Shown one piece after another: positions 37,582 through 46,373 of a stretch of 64,000 nucleotides of DNA; positions within the stretch are counted from its first letter, which is position 1, and every line of letters starts with the position of its first letter. A model generated the notes under the pieces. That model was given only the letters and a program-made list of their open reading frames with translations, searched no databases and was not told the DNA's origin. The DNA comes from Gulosibacter macacae (lineage in GTDB: Bacteria > Actinomycetota > Actinomycetes > Actinomycetales > Microbacteriaceae), in contig NZ_RQVS01000007.1 in the NCBI RefSeq assembly GCF_003865375.1, positions 118,342-182,341 on the forward strand, read 5' to 3'. Position numbers and translations under genes: made by a program.

Positions 37582-38544
37582 ATGAATAAGTACCGCTCAA
37601 CTGGTCGCGCCGACGCCAACCGACAGGGGTTCTCAGATCGGTCGCTCCGTACTTCAGTCAGTCGCGGCGAGCTCGCCAAAATTCGTCGCGGTGCCTACGG
37701 CGGGCCAATCGAGCAGCTCCCGCCCGCATCGCAACATCGCGCCCTGGTCGTGGCAACTGCCCGCGAACTCGGGCCCTCCACTGTCATTAGTGACTGGAGC
37801 GCGGCAGTGATGCACGGACTTCCAGTACATGTCAGCCTTCTCACACAGGTTCGTGTCATTCGGTCAGGTACCTGTTCCAACGTCGCGGGACGTCCAACCC
37901 TCGCTCGCAAGGCCAATCTTCAACCGCACGAGGTGGTCCTGATCGATGGAGTTCCGTGCACCTCACTCGCACGAACCGTCTTCGATCTCGCGGGCACCGA
38001 TCATTTTCCCGATGCACTCGCAATCGCCGATGCCGCACTCCGCGCTGGAATGTCAGCGGACGATCTTCCGGTAGGCGGTCGTGCTTCGGCGCGGCGTGCG
38101 TTGGTGACCGAGCACGCAAATCCCTTTCGTGAGTCGTATCTCGAGTCATACAGTTTCGCCCGCCTCATTCAGCTCGGTATGCCGTTGCCAGAGCTGCAGC
38201 CGAAACTGCTAGGCGCAACCGGCCTCTTGCTCGGCCGAGGTGACTTTCTCTGGCGCGATCAGGGAGTCATAGGTGAAGTTGATGGGCTAACGAAGTACAC
38301 CGGCGCATATGGAAAGTCCCCGGAACAGACCATCAGCGATGAGAAGAACCGGCACCAGAACATTGAGTTCGACGGTTGGGTCGTCGTGCGCTGGGGATTC
38401 GCGCTCATGCGCGGCCACCAGCGTGGTTTTGCCGATCGCATCCAAGCAGCCCTCGCACGGGGCGCGGCGCTCCCCGCGCCACGGAGCCGCATCCTTACCC
38501 CTGATGACCCCGAGTGGCACGAATGGCACCCGAGCGGGCGTTGA
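37582..38544 (+). CDS. AbiEi-like type IV antitoxin-domain protein (orphan)
   Basis: 320 residues. N-terminal winged-helix antitoxin domain (SRGELAKIRRGAYGGPIEQL), then SAAVMHGLPVH and CTSLARTVFDLA, which typify the actinobacterial AbiEi family; the C-terminal third (GRGDFLWRDQGVIGEVDGLTKY, DEKNRHQNIEFDGWVVVRWG) looks like a PD-(D/E)xK or Vsr-type nuclease-fold tail, with D...EVDG resembling the metal-binding acids. No AbiEii nucleotidyltransferase toxin gene is adjacent. ATG at 37582; a longer frame is possible but unsupported. Codon use is visibly less GC-rich than its neighbours. Palindromes B and C flank it. Confidence 0.8.
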   Translation: MNKYRSTGRADANRQGFSDRSLRTSVSRGELAKIRRGAYGGPIEQLPPASQHRALVVATARELGPSTVISDWSAAVMHGLPVHVSLLTQVRVIRSGTCSNVAGRPTLARKANLQPHEVVLIDGVPCTSLARTVFDLAGTDHFPDALAIADAALRAGMSADDLPVGGRASARRALVTEHANPFRESYLESYSFARLIQLGMPLPELQPKLLGATGLLLGRGDFLWRDQGVIGEVDGLTKYTGAYGKSPEQTISDEKNRHQNIEFDGWVVVRWGFALMRGHQRGFADRIQAALARGAALPAPRSRILTPDDPEWHEWHPSGR

Positions 38545-38560
38545 GACGGAAGTGTCCGCG

Positions 38561-38628
38561 CTAGTACGCGCGTTCCCGACTAATACGCGCGCTGGAGCGG
38601 GCGTATTAGTCGGGAACGCGCGTATTAG
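38561..38628. repeat. 68-bp palindrome, copy C
   Basis: Same architecture as copy B with the first word changed to CTAGTACGCGCG, spacer TTCCCGA/TCGGGAA and centre CTGGAG. It fills the gap between two convergent genes, 16 bases after the AbiEi-like stop and 15 before the stop of the DUF6882-like gene. Confidence 0.92.
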
Positions 38629-38643
38629 CGGCGAGGATGCGTG

Positions 38644-39411
38644 TCAGGCGGCGGGCGAGTCGCCGCGGTGGAGGCCGTTCGCTTTCACGGAGGTGAGGCG
38701 GCCGAGGTTGTCGAACTCGGTGGTGAGTTCGAACCACTGGCCCTCGGCGTCGGTGAGGCGCCAGACCGGGGCGCCCGGGCCTGCATCCGGTCGCCGCTCG
38801 AAGCGCCAGCCGGGCATCAGGTTCGCGAGACCCTCGAGCGACCACGCGACATCATCCACATCCGAAAGCAACCGCGGAAGCTTGGTGAACACATCGATCA
38901 TTGTGGGTTCGGGCATGGCCTCAGACCAGCCGGTAAGCGCCACAACGCCGCGTGATCCCGCGGAGCCGGACGGCATCGAGTAGTAGCGCCAGGCCGGTCC
39001 GAGCACCTCGACCGCGGCCGCGCCCACATCGTGCGAAAGTGCCGCGATTCGTTCCTTGGAGTCCATTGATCCCAGTTCGTACGGAACTTCATCATTCGTG
39101 AACTCCGCTAGTCGGTGTAGCTCACCGAACGCGCGAAACTGGTGCACTGCAGAGTCGGGCTTCACTCGCTCGCCGAACAGCGGCGCCCAGCCCCAGAGCA
39201 TCGTCGCCGGATCGACCGCGATTGACGCGACGAATTCGACGTGCGCTGTGACGGCGCCACGATCCGAGGAGAACACCATCACACCGTCAAGCAGATCGAC
39301 ATCGAAGCGGTAGTCACCGAGCCGTTCATCGAGATGATCTGAGAACAATTCCTGGCGAATGGCCGCGAAGAGTGCGGCGTGCTGACCGACACGGCGAATC
39401 TGTTGAGTCAT
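38644..39411 (-). CDS. DUF6882-like protein of unknown function
   Basis: 255 residues, soluble, no signal peptide or TM segment. The core YRFDVDLLDGVMVFSSDRGA with MLWGWAPLFGERVKPDSAVHQ fits the pattern I associate with DUF6882 proteins (a beta-rich block that compares a stored value with 'WGWAN'-like residues); this assignment is from memory. ATG at 39411. Its two ends are marked by palindromes C and D. No function is proposed. Confidence 0.65.
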   Translation of the reverse strand: MTQQIRRVGQHAALFAAIRQELFSDHLDERLGDYRFDVDLLDGVMVFSSDRGAVTAHVEFVASIAVDPATMLWGWAPLFGERVKPDSAVHQFRAFGELHRLAEFTNDEVPYELGSMDSKERIAALSHDVGAAAVEVLGPAWRYYSMPSGSAGSRGVVALTGWSEAMPEPTMIDVFTKLPRLLSDVDDVAWSLEGLANLMPGWRFERRPDAGPGAPVWRLTDAEGQWFELTTEFDNLGRLTSVKANGLHRGDSPAA

Positions 39412-39546
39412 GACATTGACGCTAGAGGGCTGGATGCGTGACTGGCGCGGATTCTCGGGCAAGTTCCAGCGACGTCAGTCGCCCTGGCGACGGCGGCTCG
39501 CCCCGGAGCACGACGCTCTACCGAGGGCAGTGACGCGACACTACGA

Positions 39547-39614
39547 CTAATACGCGCGTTCCCGCCTAATACGCGCGCTGCAGCGGGCGTATTAGGCGGG
39601 AACGCGCGTATTAG
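39547..39614. repeat. 68-bp palindrome, copy D
   Basis: Perfect or near-perfect: CTAATACGCGCG words, spacer TTCCCGC/GCGGGAA, centre CTGCAG. It lies 70 bases beyond the ptsI stop and 135 bases upstream of the DUF6882-like start. Confidence 0.92.
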
Positions 39615-39684
39615 TGGGATGCGGAGGCGGCGCAGGCGGGAGCGCGCAGGCGGGCGCGCACACACGGCGCGCCGCGCATCCGGC

Positions 39685-41328
39685 CTACGCCGGGAAGGCG
39701 AGCTCGCGAGCCTCGGCGCCGTGGTGGGCGGCGAGAGCACGCTTCGCGGCGGCCCGAGCCTGCTCGAGCGTCACCGACTTCAGCGCCACCCGCACCTCCG
39801 CGAACGCCGGCGGTGCCATCGATAGCGAGCGCACGCCAAGTCCCACGAGCACGATCGCGAGCTGCGGGTCAGCGGCCGCCTCGCCACACACGCCCACGGG
39901 CTTGCCGGTCGCTTCGCCGGCATCTCCGATGAGCTTGAGCAGGCGCAGCACCGACGGATGCCACGGGTCCTGGAACGACGCGACCGTACCGAGCACGCGG
40001 TCGGCCGCAAGCGTGTACTGCGTGAGGTCGTTCGTGCCCACCGACACGAAGTCGCTCGACTCGAGCACCTGCTCACAGAGCAACGCCGCCGAGGGCACCT
40101 CGATCATCGAACCGGCAACTTCAACCCCGATCTCGCGCGCCAGCTCGGTGAAGTACACCGACTCCGACGCCTCAGAAATCATCGGTGCCATCACCCAGAG
40201 CTTCGCACCCGTCTGCGCGGCAGCATCCCGAAGTGCCGTGAGCTGGTCCCGCAACAGCTGCTCACGCACCTTCAGGATGCGGATACCGCGCATGCCGAGC
40301 GCGGGGTTCGCTTCGATCGCGTCGTTCAAGAACGGCAGCGGCTTATCGGCACCGGCGTCGAGCACGCGCGCGACAACCTTCTTGCCGGCAAACGGTGTCA
40401 TCATCTCGACATAGTCAGCAAGCTGCTGCTCGTAGCTCGGCGCCACATCGCGGTCCAAGAACAAGAACTCAGTGCGGAACAAGCCCACACCCTCAGCGCC
40501 AAGCTCAACCGCTCGTGCCGCGTCCGCCGGCTTGCCGACGTTCGCGAGAATCTGCACGGCCGTGCCATCAGCAAGCACTCCTGGCTCGGCCGGCGCCGAG
40601 GCAATCGCCTGCTGACGCTCGATCGCAGCCTGTGCATCCGCAATCTGTGCCTCAGACGGGTCGACGATCACGACGCCAGCCGCCGCATCCACCACGAGCA
40701 TTGCGCCCTCTTCGATGTCGTCGGCTCCGGCGACCGCGACGACCGCTGGCAGCCCCTTCTCGGCAGCAATGATGCCGGTGTGCGCCTTCGGTGAGCCATC
40801 GCGAGTCACGAACGCGAGCACGCGGTCGAGGTCGAGCTTCGAGGTGTCGGCAGGTGCCAAGTCGACGGCAACCAGGATGAACGGCTCGTCTCGCACGGGC
40901 ACCTCGGGCGTCGGCACCCCGGCAATTCGAGCCCGGATGCGCTGCGACACGTCACCGAGGTCGGTGGCGCGCTCGGCCATGTAGCCGCCCATGCTCTTGA
41001 GGAGCTCGGCGTACTGCGCGAACGACTCGAACACCGCGCGCTCGGCGGTCTTGCCGCCGGCGACGGCATCGTTCACGAGCGTTGAGATCGACGGGTCAGA
41101 GGCCATCATCGACTGCGCCTCGAGCACATCGCGCAACGAACCCTCGGCCGCGGCCGAACGTTCGGCGAGTTCGGCGCGCACCGCATCGAACGCTTCCGCG
41201 GCCCGCTGTTGCTCCGCCGCAACGTCGCCGGTGAAGGCACTATCGGCCGGTTCCGGCAAGGGATGCGGCATGCGCACGGCGCGACCGATCGCGGTTCGAG
41301 TACCTACACCGTGTCCATGAAGTTCCAC
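39685..41328 (-). CDS. ptsI: PTS enzyme I (phosphoenolpyruvate-protein phosphotransferase)
   Basis: Takes phosphate from PEP and passes it to HPr. 547 residues, near the family's usual length. The phosphohistidine is His183 in DGSPKAHTGIIAAEKGLPAVV; the usual context is GG-x-T-S-H, so the residues before His are unusual. The PEP-binding domain has GAEGVGLFRTEFLFLDR, ARVLDAGADKPLPFL and the catalytic Cys in VGVCGEAAADP. GTG at 41328 with GGGAG seven bases upstream gives the expected start VELHGHGVGTRTAIG. It presumably feeds the orphan EIIA at 13848; no ptsH is in the window. Confidence 0.93.
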   Translation of the reverse strand: MELHGHGVGTRTAIGRAVRMPHPLPEPADSAFTGDVAAEQQRAAEAFDAVRAELAERSAAAEGSLRDVLEAQSMMASDPSISTLVNDAVAGGKTAERAVFESFAQYAELLKSMGGYMAERATDLGDVSQRIRARIAGVPTPEVPVRDEPFILVAVDLAPADTSKLDLDRVLAFVTRDGSPKAHTGIIAAEKGLPAVVAVAGADDIEEGAMLVVDAAAGVVIVDPSEAQIADAQAAIERQQAIASAPAEPGVLADGTAVQILANVGKPADAARAVELGAEGVGLFRTEFLFLDRDVAPSYEQQLADYVEMMTPFAGKKVVARVLDAGADKPLPFLNDAIEANPALGMRGIRILKVREQLLRDQLTALRDAAAQTGAKLWVMAPMISEASESVYFTELAREIGVEVAGSMIEVPSAALLCEQVLESSDFVSVGTNDLTQYTLAADRVLGTVASFQDPWHPSVLRLLKLIGDAGEATGKPVGVCGEAAADPQLAIVLVGLGVRSLSMAPPAFAEVRVALKSVTLEQARAAAKRALAAHHGAEARELAFPA

Positions 41329-41400
41329 CGTTGGGCTCCCGTCTGCAAGTTGAACGCGTAGTTGATCAAGCCTAAATCTCAACTCACGTACGCTGACTGT

Positions 41401-42735
41401 GTGGCCGAGACGACAGCGACTCCCCCATTTGGTACCCGCCGACAAGATCCCGACGTGCCTGAACGCATCCCGGCATTTCTGCCGCTGCCAAAGTTCGACA
41501 AGGATGCGACGCTCGTCGATCGTGCGAAGGGCTACGGCGTCTGGCTGAGATCAACCCGGCCGCTGCGCGTCGTGCAGCACTGGAATGAATCGCGCGGAGG
41601 CCTGCTCGCTGGCGGCATGGCCTATGCGGCGCTCTTCTCGTTCTTCGCCGCGATCTGGGTTTTCTTCTCGATCGCTGGCATCGTGCTCGCAAACCGCCCC
41701 GACCTGGTCGAGCTGATTATCGAGTTCCTCGCCGATTCGGTGCCGGGCCTCATCGGCGACGGTGGCGTAATCAGCGCCGACACGCTGATGAACATGAGCG
41801 CCTCGTTCACGATTGCGGGCATCATCGCGCTCGCCTCCACCCTGTGGACTGCGCTCAACTTCTTGAACGGCGCCCGCGTCTCGGTGCGCGCCGTGTTTGA
41901 TCTGCCGCCGAAGGCCGAGACGAACATCGTGCTCATGAAGCTGCGCGATGTGGCGATCGTGGGCTTGTTCGGCTTCACGCTCATGCTCTCGGCGATGATC
42001 ACGGCGGCAAGTTCCGGCCTCATCGCTTGGGCGGTGCGCGACTTCCTCGCGATCGACCTCGGCGGCGGCCTGCAGTTCCTCATCCGCGGCGGTTCGATCG
42101 TCATCGGTGTGCTCTTCGATGCGGTGGTCTTCGCGCTCGTGCTGCGGGTGATGTGTCAGATTCGCATCCCGAAGCGGTTCTTGTGGTCGGGTGCACTCGT
42201 CGGCGGCATCGCCACCCAGGTGCTCAAGCAGGCCGGGTCGCTCCTACTCGGCGGCGCCTCGTCGAACCCCCTGCTCGCGACCTTCGCGGCCCTTCTCGGT
42301 GTGCTCGTTTTCTTCAACTTTGCGTGCATGGTGCTGCTGCTCACCGCCTCGTGGGTGAAGGTGTCGATGGATGATCACCACGTATCGCCGCGCCTGCTCA
42401 CTGCCGACGAGGCCGATGAGATCGCTCGCGCGACCGAGCGCGAGGCGCGGAAGGAACGGCTCGCGGTCGAGAGCATCCGAGTACTGGATGAATTTGAGCA
42501 GACCCCGCGCTGGCGTCGGGGACGTTTGCGTCGCCAGTACGAGTCGATCGTGGCGCAGCAACAGCGGCTCGAGCTTGAGGAGCGGCGTGAGCGACTTGGC
42601 TTCGATGAACAGGGTCGCCACGATGTTGAGGGGTTGAGCAAGCGCACGAAGCGCGAGGGCCGCAAGACGAAGTCGAATGAGGCGGGTTCGTTTGGGAGCG
42701 GCCAGGCCCACGATAAGGATGAGCAGGAGCGGTAG
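41401..42735 (+). CDS. YihY/BrkB-family inner membrane protein
   Basis: 444 residues. Six TM helices between residues about 60 and 340, with the family block GGLLAGGMAYAALFSFFAAIWVFFS. A cytoplasmic C-terminal tail of about 100 residues is charged and partly coiled-coil-like (QQQRLELEERRERLGFDEQG). The name 'ribonuclease BN' for this family is historical and wrong. I use the GTG at 41401; an in-frame start at 41362 is possible but no ribosome site supports either. Divergent from ptsI; YihY-xthA-trpS is a common gene order in Microbacteriaceae. Confidence 0.88.
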   Translation: MAETTATPPFGTRRQDPDVPERIPAFLPLPKFDKDATLVDRAKGYGVWLRSTRPLRVVQHWNESRGGLLAGGMAYAALFSFFAAIWVFFSIAGIVLANRPDLVELIIEFLADSVPGLIGDGGVISADTLMNMSASFTIAGIIALASTLWTALNFLNGARVSVRAVFDLPPKAETNIVLMKLRDVAIVGLFGFTLMLSAMITAASSGLIAWAVRDFLAIDLGGGLQFLIRGGSIVIGVLFDAVVFALVLRVMCQIRIPKRFLWSGALVGGIATQVLKQAGSLLLGGASSNPLLATFAALLGVLVFFNFACMVLLLTASWVKVSMDDHHVSPRLLTADEADEIARATEREARKERLAVESIRVLDEFEQTPRWRRGRLRRQYESIVAQQQRLELEERRERLGFDEQGRHDVEGLSKRTKREGRKTKSNEAGSFGSGQAHDKDEQER

Positions 42736-42743
42736 GGCGCGGG

Positions 42744-42822
42744 GTTTCGATCCGTCGCTGCGCTCCTACTCAACCACCCATTTTGTGGGTGATCGAGTAG
42801 CGAAGCGTAGCGAGATCCCCCA
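42744..42822. repeat. TCGAGTAGCG/TATCGAGACC family, inverted pair
   Basis: GGTTTCGATCCGTCGCTGCG ... CTACTCAACCACCC on the left, and GGGTGATCGAGTAGCGAAGC ... GCGAGATCCCC on the right. A drifted copy with a GTGGGT/ACCCAC centre, usable as a terminator after the YihY gene. Confidence 0.7.
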
Positions 42823-42838
42823 CCGACCTCGCACCACC

Positions 42839-42844
42839 TAGAAT
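42839..42844 (+). promoter_or_regulatory. -10 element (TAGAAT) of leaderless xthA mRNA
   Basis: TAGAAT, seven bases, then ATG at 42852; no ribosome site. Confidence 0.5.
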
Positions 42845-42851
42845 CGTCGGC

Positions 42852-43706
42852 ATGTCTGCCCTTCGCATTGCCACCGTCAACGTCAACGGCATTCGTGCCG
42901 CATATCGCAAGGGCATGCCAACCTGGCTCGAACCGCGCGGCATCGACATCCTCGCGTTGCAAGAAGTGCGCGCGAGCCGCGCCCAGGTGGATGCACTCCT
43001 CGACGAAGCCGGCCCTTCGAACTGGAACGTTGTGCTCGATGAGGCGACGGCCGCCGGTCGCGCCGGCGTCGCGGTCGCCTCGCACCGACCGATTCTTGCG
43101 ACCCGCACCGCCCTCGGTGCCGACGACTTCGACTCGGCGGGCCGCTGGATCGAGGCCGACTTCGACATCGACGGCACACCGCTCACGGTCGTGAGCTGCT
43201 ACGTGCACTCGGGTGAGGTCGATACCCCGAAGCAGGAAGAGAAGTGGAAGTTCCTCGACGCCATGGCCGTGCGGATGCAGGAACTGCGCGCTGAGCACGA
43301 GCACGTCGTTGTGCTTGGCGACTTCAATGTCGGCCACACGACGCTCGACATCAAGAATTGGAAGGGCAACGTCAAGCGTGCGGGATTCTTGCCGCGCGAG
43401 CGTGGTTACTTCGACCGGCTCTATGGCGAGTTCGAGGCGCCCATTGAGGCCGTGGATGCATCGGGCGGCACGGGACTCGGATGGGTCGATGTGGGGCGCG
43501 CGCAGGCTGGCGAGGTTGATGGCCCGTACACGTGGTGGTCGTGGCGCGGCAATGCGTTCGACAACGACACGGGTTGGCGCATTGACTACCACGCGGCGAC
43601 GCCGACGCTGGCGGCAAAGGCGACGAACTATGTGGTCGATCGCGCGGCGGCGTATGACCAGCGCTGGAGCGACCATGCTCCGGTGGTGGCGGATTACGTG
43701 CTGTAG
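42852..43706 (+). CDS. xthA: Exodeoxyribonuclease III (AP endonuclease)
   Basis: 284 residues. Base-excision repair nuclease acting on abasic sites and 3'-blocked ends. Metal and catalytic residues: NVNGIRA (Asn7 region), LALQEVRA (Glu), SCYVHSG, LGDFNVGHTTLDIKN (Asp-x-Asn), WRIDYHAAT and the C-terminal WSDHAPVVADYVL with the general-base His. Probably leaderless. Downstream spacer is filled with a repeat; trpS follows. Confidence 0.95.
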   Translation: MSALRIATVNVNGIRAAYRKGMPTWLEPRGIDILALQEVRASRAQVDALLDEAGPSNWNVVLDEATAAGRAGVAVASHRPILATRTALGADDFDSAGRWIEADFDIDGTPLTVVSCYVHSGEVDTPKQEEKWKFLDAMAVRMQELRAEHEHVVVLGDFNVGHTTLDIKNWKGNVKRAGFLPRERGYFDRLYGEFEAPIEAVDASGGTGLGWVDVGRAQAGEVDGPYTWWSWRGNAFDNDTGWRIDYHAATPTLAAKATNYVVDRAAAYDQRWSDHAPVVADYVL

Positions 43707-43711
43707 GGGCG

Positions 43712-43827
43712 GGGGTCTCGATACGCCTTCGGCTACTCGACCAACCAAGGGGGGGTGCTTCGCGCTACTCGACCAACCAGAATCGCTGGGTGGTCGAGTG
43801 CCGGAGCGCAGCGGAGGTGATCGAGAC
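43712..43827. repeat. TCGAGTAGCG/TATCGAGACC family, triple unit
   Basis: GGTCTCGATACG with CTACTCGACCAACC twice on the left and GGTGGTCGAGTGCCGGAGCG ... TGATCGAGACC inverted on the right. Confidence 0.75.
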
Positions 43828-43896
43828 CACGCGCCACGCACGCCGACTAGCATGGTGAGGATCATCCTCGTCTCAAGTCAGGAATAGTGCACCCCC

Positions 43897-44901
43897 ATGT
43901 CACAGCCCGTCATCTACTCCGGTATGCAGCCGTCGTCGGAATCACTCCACCTCGGCAACTACGTCGGAGCCCTGACGAACTGGCTGAAATTGCAGGATGA
44001 AGCCGACGCCATCTTCTGCGTCGTCAACCAGCACGCGATCACCTCGAAGTTCGAGCCCGAGCAGCTGCGCGAGCGCACCCTCGGCACCGCCGCGCAGTAC
44101 ATCGCGGCCGGCATCGACCCGGCAAAGTCGATCCTCTACGTGCAGTCCGATGTGCCTGCCCACGCCCAGCTCGCCTGGATCCTCGGCACTATGACCGGCT
44201 TCGGCGAAGCCGGGCGCATGACGCAGTTCAAGGACAAGTCGCAGCGCTTCGGTGCCGACGCCACCACCGTGGGCTTGTTCACCTACCCGGTGCTCATGGC
44301 TGCCGACATCCTCCTCTTCCAGACCGAGCAGGTGCCCGTCGGCGAAGACCAGCGCCAGCACATCGAACTCACCCGCGATCTCGCTGAACGGTTCAACTCG
44401 CGCTACGGCGACACCTTTGTCGTGCCCGAGGGCTACATCCCGCCGTCGAGCGCAAAGATCTACGACCTGCAAGACCCCACCGCGAAGATGTCGAAGTCGG
44501 CCGCGACCGACGCGGGTCTCCTCTCCATCCTTGATGCCCCGAAGGTGACGCAGAAAAAGATCATGCGCGCGGTCACCGACGCCGATGGCGAGATTCGCTA
44601 CGACAAGGATGCGAAGCCCGGCGTCTCGAACCTCCTCACGATCTACTCGGTGCTCTCGGGCCGCTCGATTGCCGATATCGAAGCTGAGTACTCGGGCCGC
44701 GGCTATGGCGACCTCAAGAAGGGCCTCGCCGAGGTCGTCGAGGGCACCTTTGCGCCCATCCGTGAGCGCACCGCAGAGCTCCTCGATGACCGCACCGAAC
44801 TCACGCGCCTCCTGCGTGACGGCGCCGACCGTGCGAACGAGCGCGCCGAGGCCACGCTCAAGCTCGTCCACGAGCGCATCGGCTTCCCGACGGCGGTCTG
44901 A
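43897..44901 (+). CDS. trpS: Tryptophanyl-tRNA synthetase
   Basis: Charges tRNA-Trp. 334 residues, class I. HIGH-like motif in SSESLHLGNYVGA and KMSKS in TAKMSKSAATD; VNQHAIT and MAADILLFQTEQVPVGEDQRQH are typical of bacterial TrpRS. A TAGCAT at 43849-43854 could be the -10, giving a leader of about 36 bases with a short GAGGATCATCCTC stem. I see no T-box or Trp leader peptide. Followed two bases after the stop by the mannosyltransferase gene. Confidence 0.97.
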   Translation: MSQPVIYSGMQPSSESLHLGNYVGALTNWLKLQDEADAIFCVVNQHAITSKFEPEQLRERTLGTAAQYIAAGIDPAKSILYVQSDVPAHAQLAWILGTMTGFGEAGRMTQFKDKSQRFGADATTVGLFTYPVLMAADILLFQTEQVPVGEDQRQHIELTRDLAERFNSRYGDTFVVPEGYIPPSSAKIYDLQDPTAKMSKSAATDAGLLSILDAPKVTQKKIMRAVTDADGEIRYDKDAKPGVSNLLTIYSVLSGRSIADIEAEYSGRGYGDLKKGLAEVVEGTFAPIRERTAELLDDRTELTRLLRDGADRANERAEATLKLVHERIGFPTAV

Positions 44902-44903
44902 GC

Positions 44904-45689
44904 GTGAATCCGAGTGGTCGGCACGCGTTGCCGGGGCACGATGGCAATGTCCGCGATGCCCTCGTGGTCATCCCCACCTATAACGAGCGCGAGAACATCG
45001 CGACAATCGTGAGCAAGGTGCTCGCTGCATCCACGCGCATCGATATTCTCATTGTCGACGACGGCTCCCCCGACGGCACCGGCACCATCGCCGACGAGAT
45101 CGCTGCGACCAATGGCCGCGTCACGGTGCTGCACCGCGAGGGCAAGCAGGGGCTCGCGACTGCCTATCTGCAGGGCTTCGAGCTCGGGCACGAGCGCGGC
45201 TACACGTACCTGCTCGAGTTCGATGCCGATGGTTCGCATCCGGCCGATCGGCTCCCGGCGGTGCTCGAAGCACTGGATGCGGGAGCTGACCTCGTGCTCG
45301 GCTCGCGCTGGGTGCCTGGTGGCGGCACTGAGAACTGGCCGCGTTCGCGGGAGCTCCTCTCGCGCGGTGCCTCCATCTACGCCCGCTGGTGGCTGAAGTC
45401 GAACATCCGCGATATCACCGCTGGCTACCGCGGCTACCGCGCAAGCGCACTTCGCGGCGTTGACCTCAGTGGCGTGGGCTCGGCCGGCTACTGCTTCCAA
45501 ATCGAGATGGCGTGGCTATTCGAGCGCACCGGCCACAAGGTCGTTGAAGTGCCCATTCGCTTCATCGAGCGCACCAAGGGCATCTCGAAGATGTCGCGCG
45601 CGATCGTGCTCGAAGCCCTCTGGCGCGTGGCCGCCTGGGGCATCGGCTACCGCGCCCGCGGCCTGCAGCGACGCCTAACCGGTCAGTGA
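44904..45689 (+). CDS. ppm1: Polyprenol-phosphate mannose synthase (Ppm1/Dpm1-like)
   Basis: 261 residues, GT2 fold. Transfers mannose from GDP-mannose to polyprenyl phosphate at the cytoplasmic membrane face; the product is the lipid donor for lipoglycans and protein O-mannosylation. VVIPTYNERENI, IVDDGSPDGTG, the metal-binding FDADGSH and RGYRASAL regions are intact, and the C-terminus IGYRARGLQRRLTGQ lacks TM helices, so it is the soluble catalytic domain without the fused acyltransferase of some mycobacterial relatives. GTG start two bases after trpS. Confidence 0.92.
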   Translation: MNPSGRHALPGHDGNVRDALVVIPTYNERENIATIVSKVLAASTRIDILIVDDGSPDGTGTIADEIAATNGRVTVLHREGKQGLATAYLQGFELGHERGYTYLLEFDADGSHPADRLPAVLEALDAGADLVLGSRWVPGGGTENWPRSRELLSRGASIYARWWLKSNIRDITAGYRGYRASALRGVDLSGVGSAGYCFQIEMAWLFERTGHKVVEVPIRFIERTKGISKMSRAIVLEALWRVAAWGIGYRARGLQRRLTGQ

Positions 45690-45735
45690 CCGGCACCAAT
45701 TTGCACCTGAGCACAAGAAGAGTGGAGAACCGATC

Positions 45736-46359
45736 ATGAGCGAGACGGCGAGTTCCGCGGCCGAACCCCGCATCCGGTTCGAGGTCGAAACGACCATTCC
45801 GACGAACCACGGCGACTTCCGCTTTCGTGCCTACACCGACACGGTCACGGGCGATGTGCACCTCGCGATCTGCTCGGGTGTGCCACGCGACGGGATGCTC
45901 GTGCGCGTCCACTCCGAGTGCCTCACCGGTGAAGCATTTGGCTCGATGAAGTGCGAGTGCGGCCCGCAGCTCGATGCGGCGCTCAACATCATTCAGGCCG
46001 AGGGCGGCGCGGTGCTTTACCTCCGCGGTCACGAGGGTCGCGGCATTGGGCTGCTCAATAAGTTGCGCGCCTACCGCCTACAAGAAGACGGTCTCGACAC
46101 GGTCGATGCGAATCTCGCGCTGGGCCTCCCGGCTGACGCGCGCGACTTTATTGGCGCGGCGAAGATCCTCGATGATCTCGGCGTTGCCGAGGTGCGCCTG
46201 CTCACCAACAACCCGCTGAAATCGCAGTCGCTTGAGGAGCATGGCATCCGAGTTACCGCGCGGGTGCCACTCGAAGTTGGCCGAAACGTCATCAACGATG
46301 ACTACCTTCGGGTTAAAGCCGAGCGGATGGGGCATCTGTTCGGCGACCAATCGAGCTAA
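45736..46359 (+). CDS. ribA: GTP cyclohydrolase II
   Basis: First step of riboflavin synthesis, opening the imidazole ring of GTP. 207 residues, single-domain form. Zinc cysteines in HSECLTGEAFGSMKCECGPQL, catalytic YLRGHEGRGIGL, then LLTNNPLKSQSLEEHGI. ATG preceded by GTGGAGAACCGATC. Standalone, not fused with DHBP synthase and away from other rib genes; such solo copies often exist beside a ribBA fusion. Confidence 0.95.
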   Translation: MSETASSAAEPRIRFEVETTIPTNHGDFRFRAYTDTVTGDVHLAICSGVPRDGMLVRVHSECLTGEAFGSMKCECGPQLDAALNIIQAEGGAVLYLRGHEGRGIGLLNKLRAYRLQEDGLDTVDANLALGLPADARDFIGAAKILDDLGVAEVRLLTNNPLKSQSLEEHGIRVTARVPLEVGRNVINDDYLRVKAERMGHLFGDQSS

Positions 46360-46373
46360 CCGAGGGGCCCGTC

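Noticed and set aside
41401..42735. Ribonuclease BN
   Set aside because: YihY proteins carry this old name by error; the sequence is a membrane protein without nuclease motifs.
43828..43896. T-box or tryptophan attenuator before trpS
   Set aside because: The leader is short and lacks a T-box sequence or Trp-rich leader peptide.
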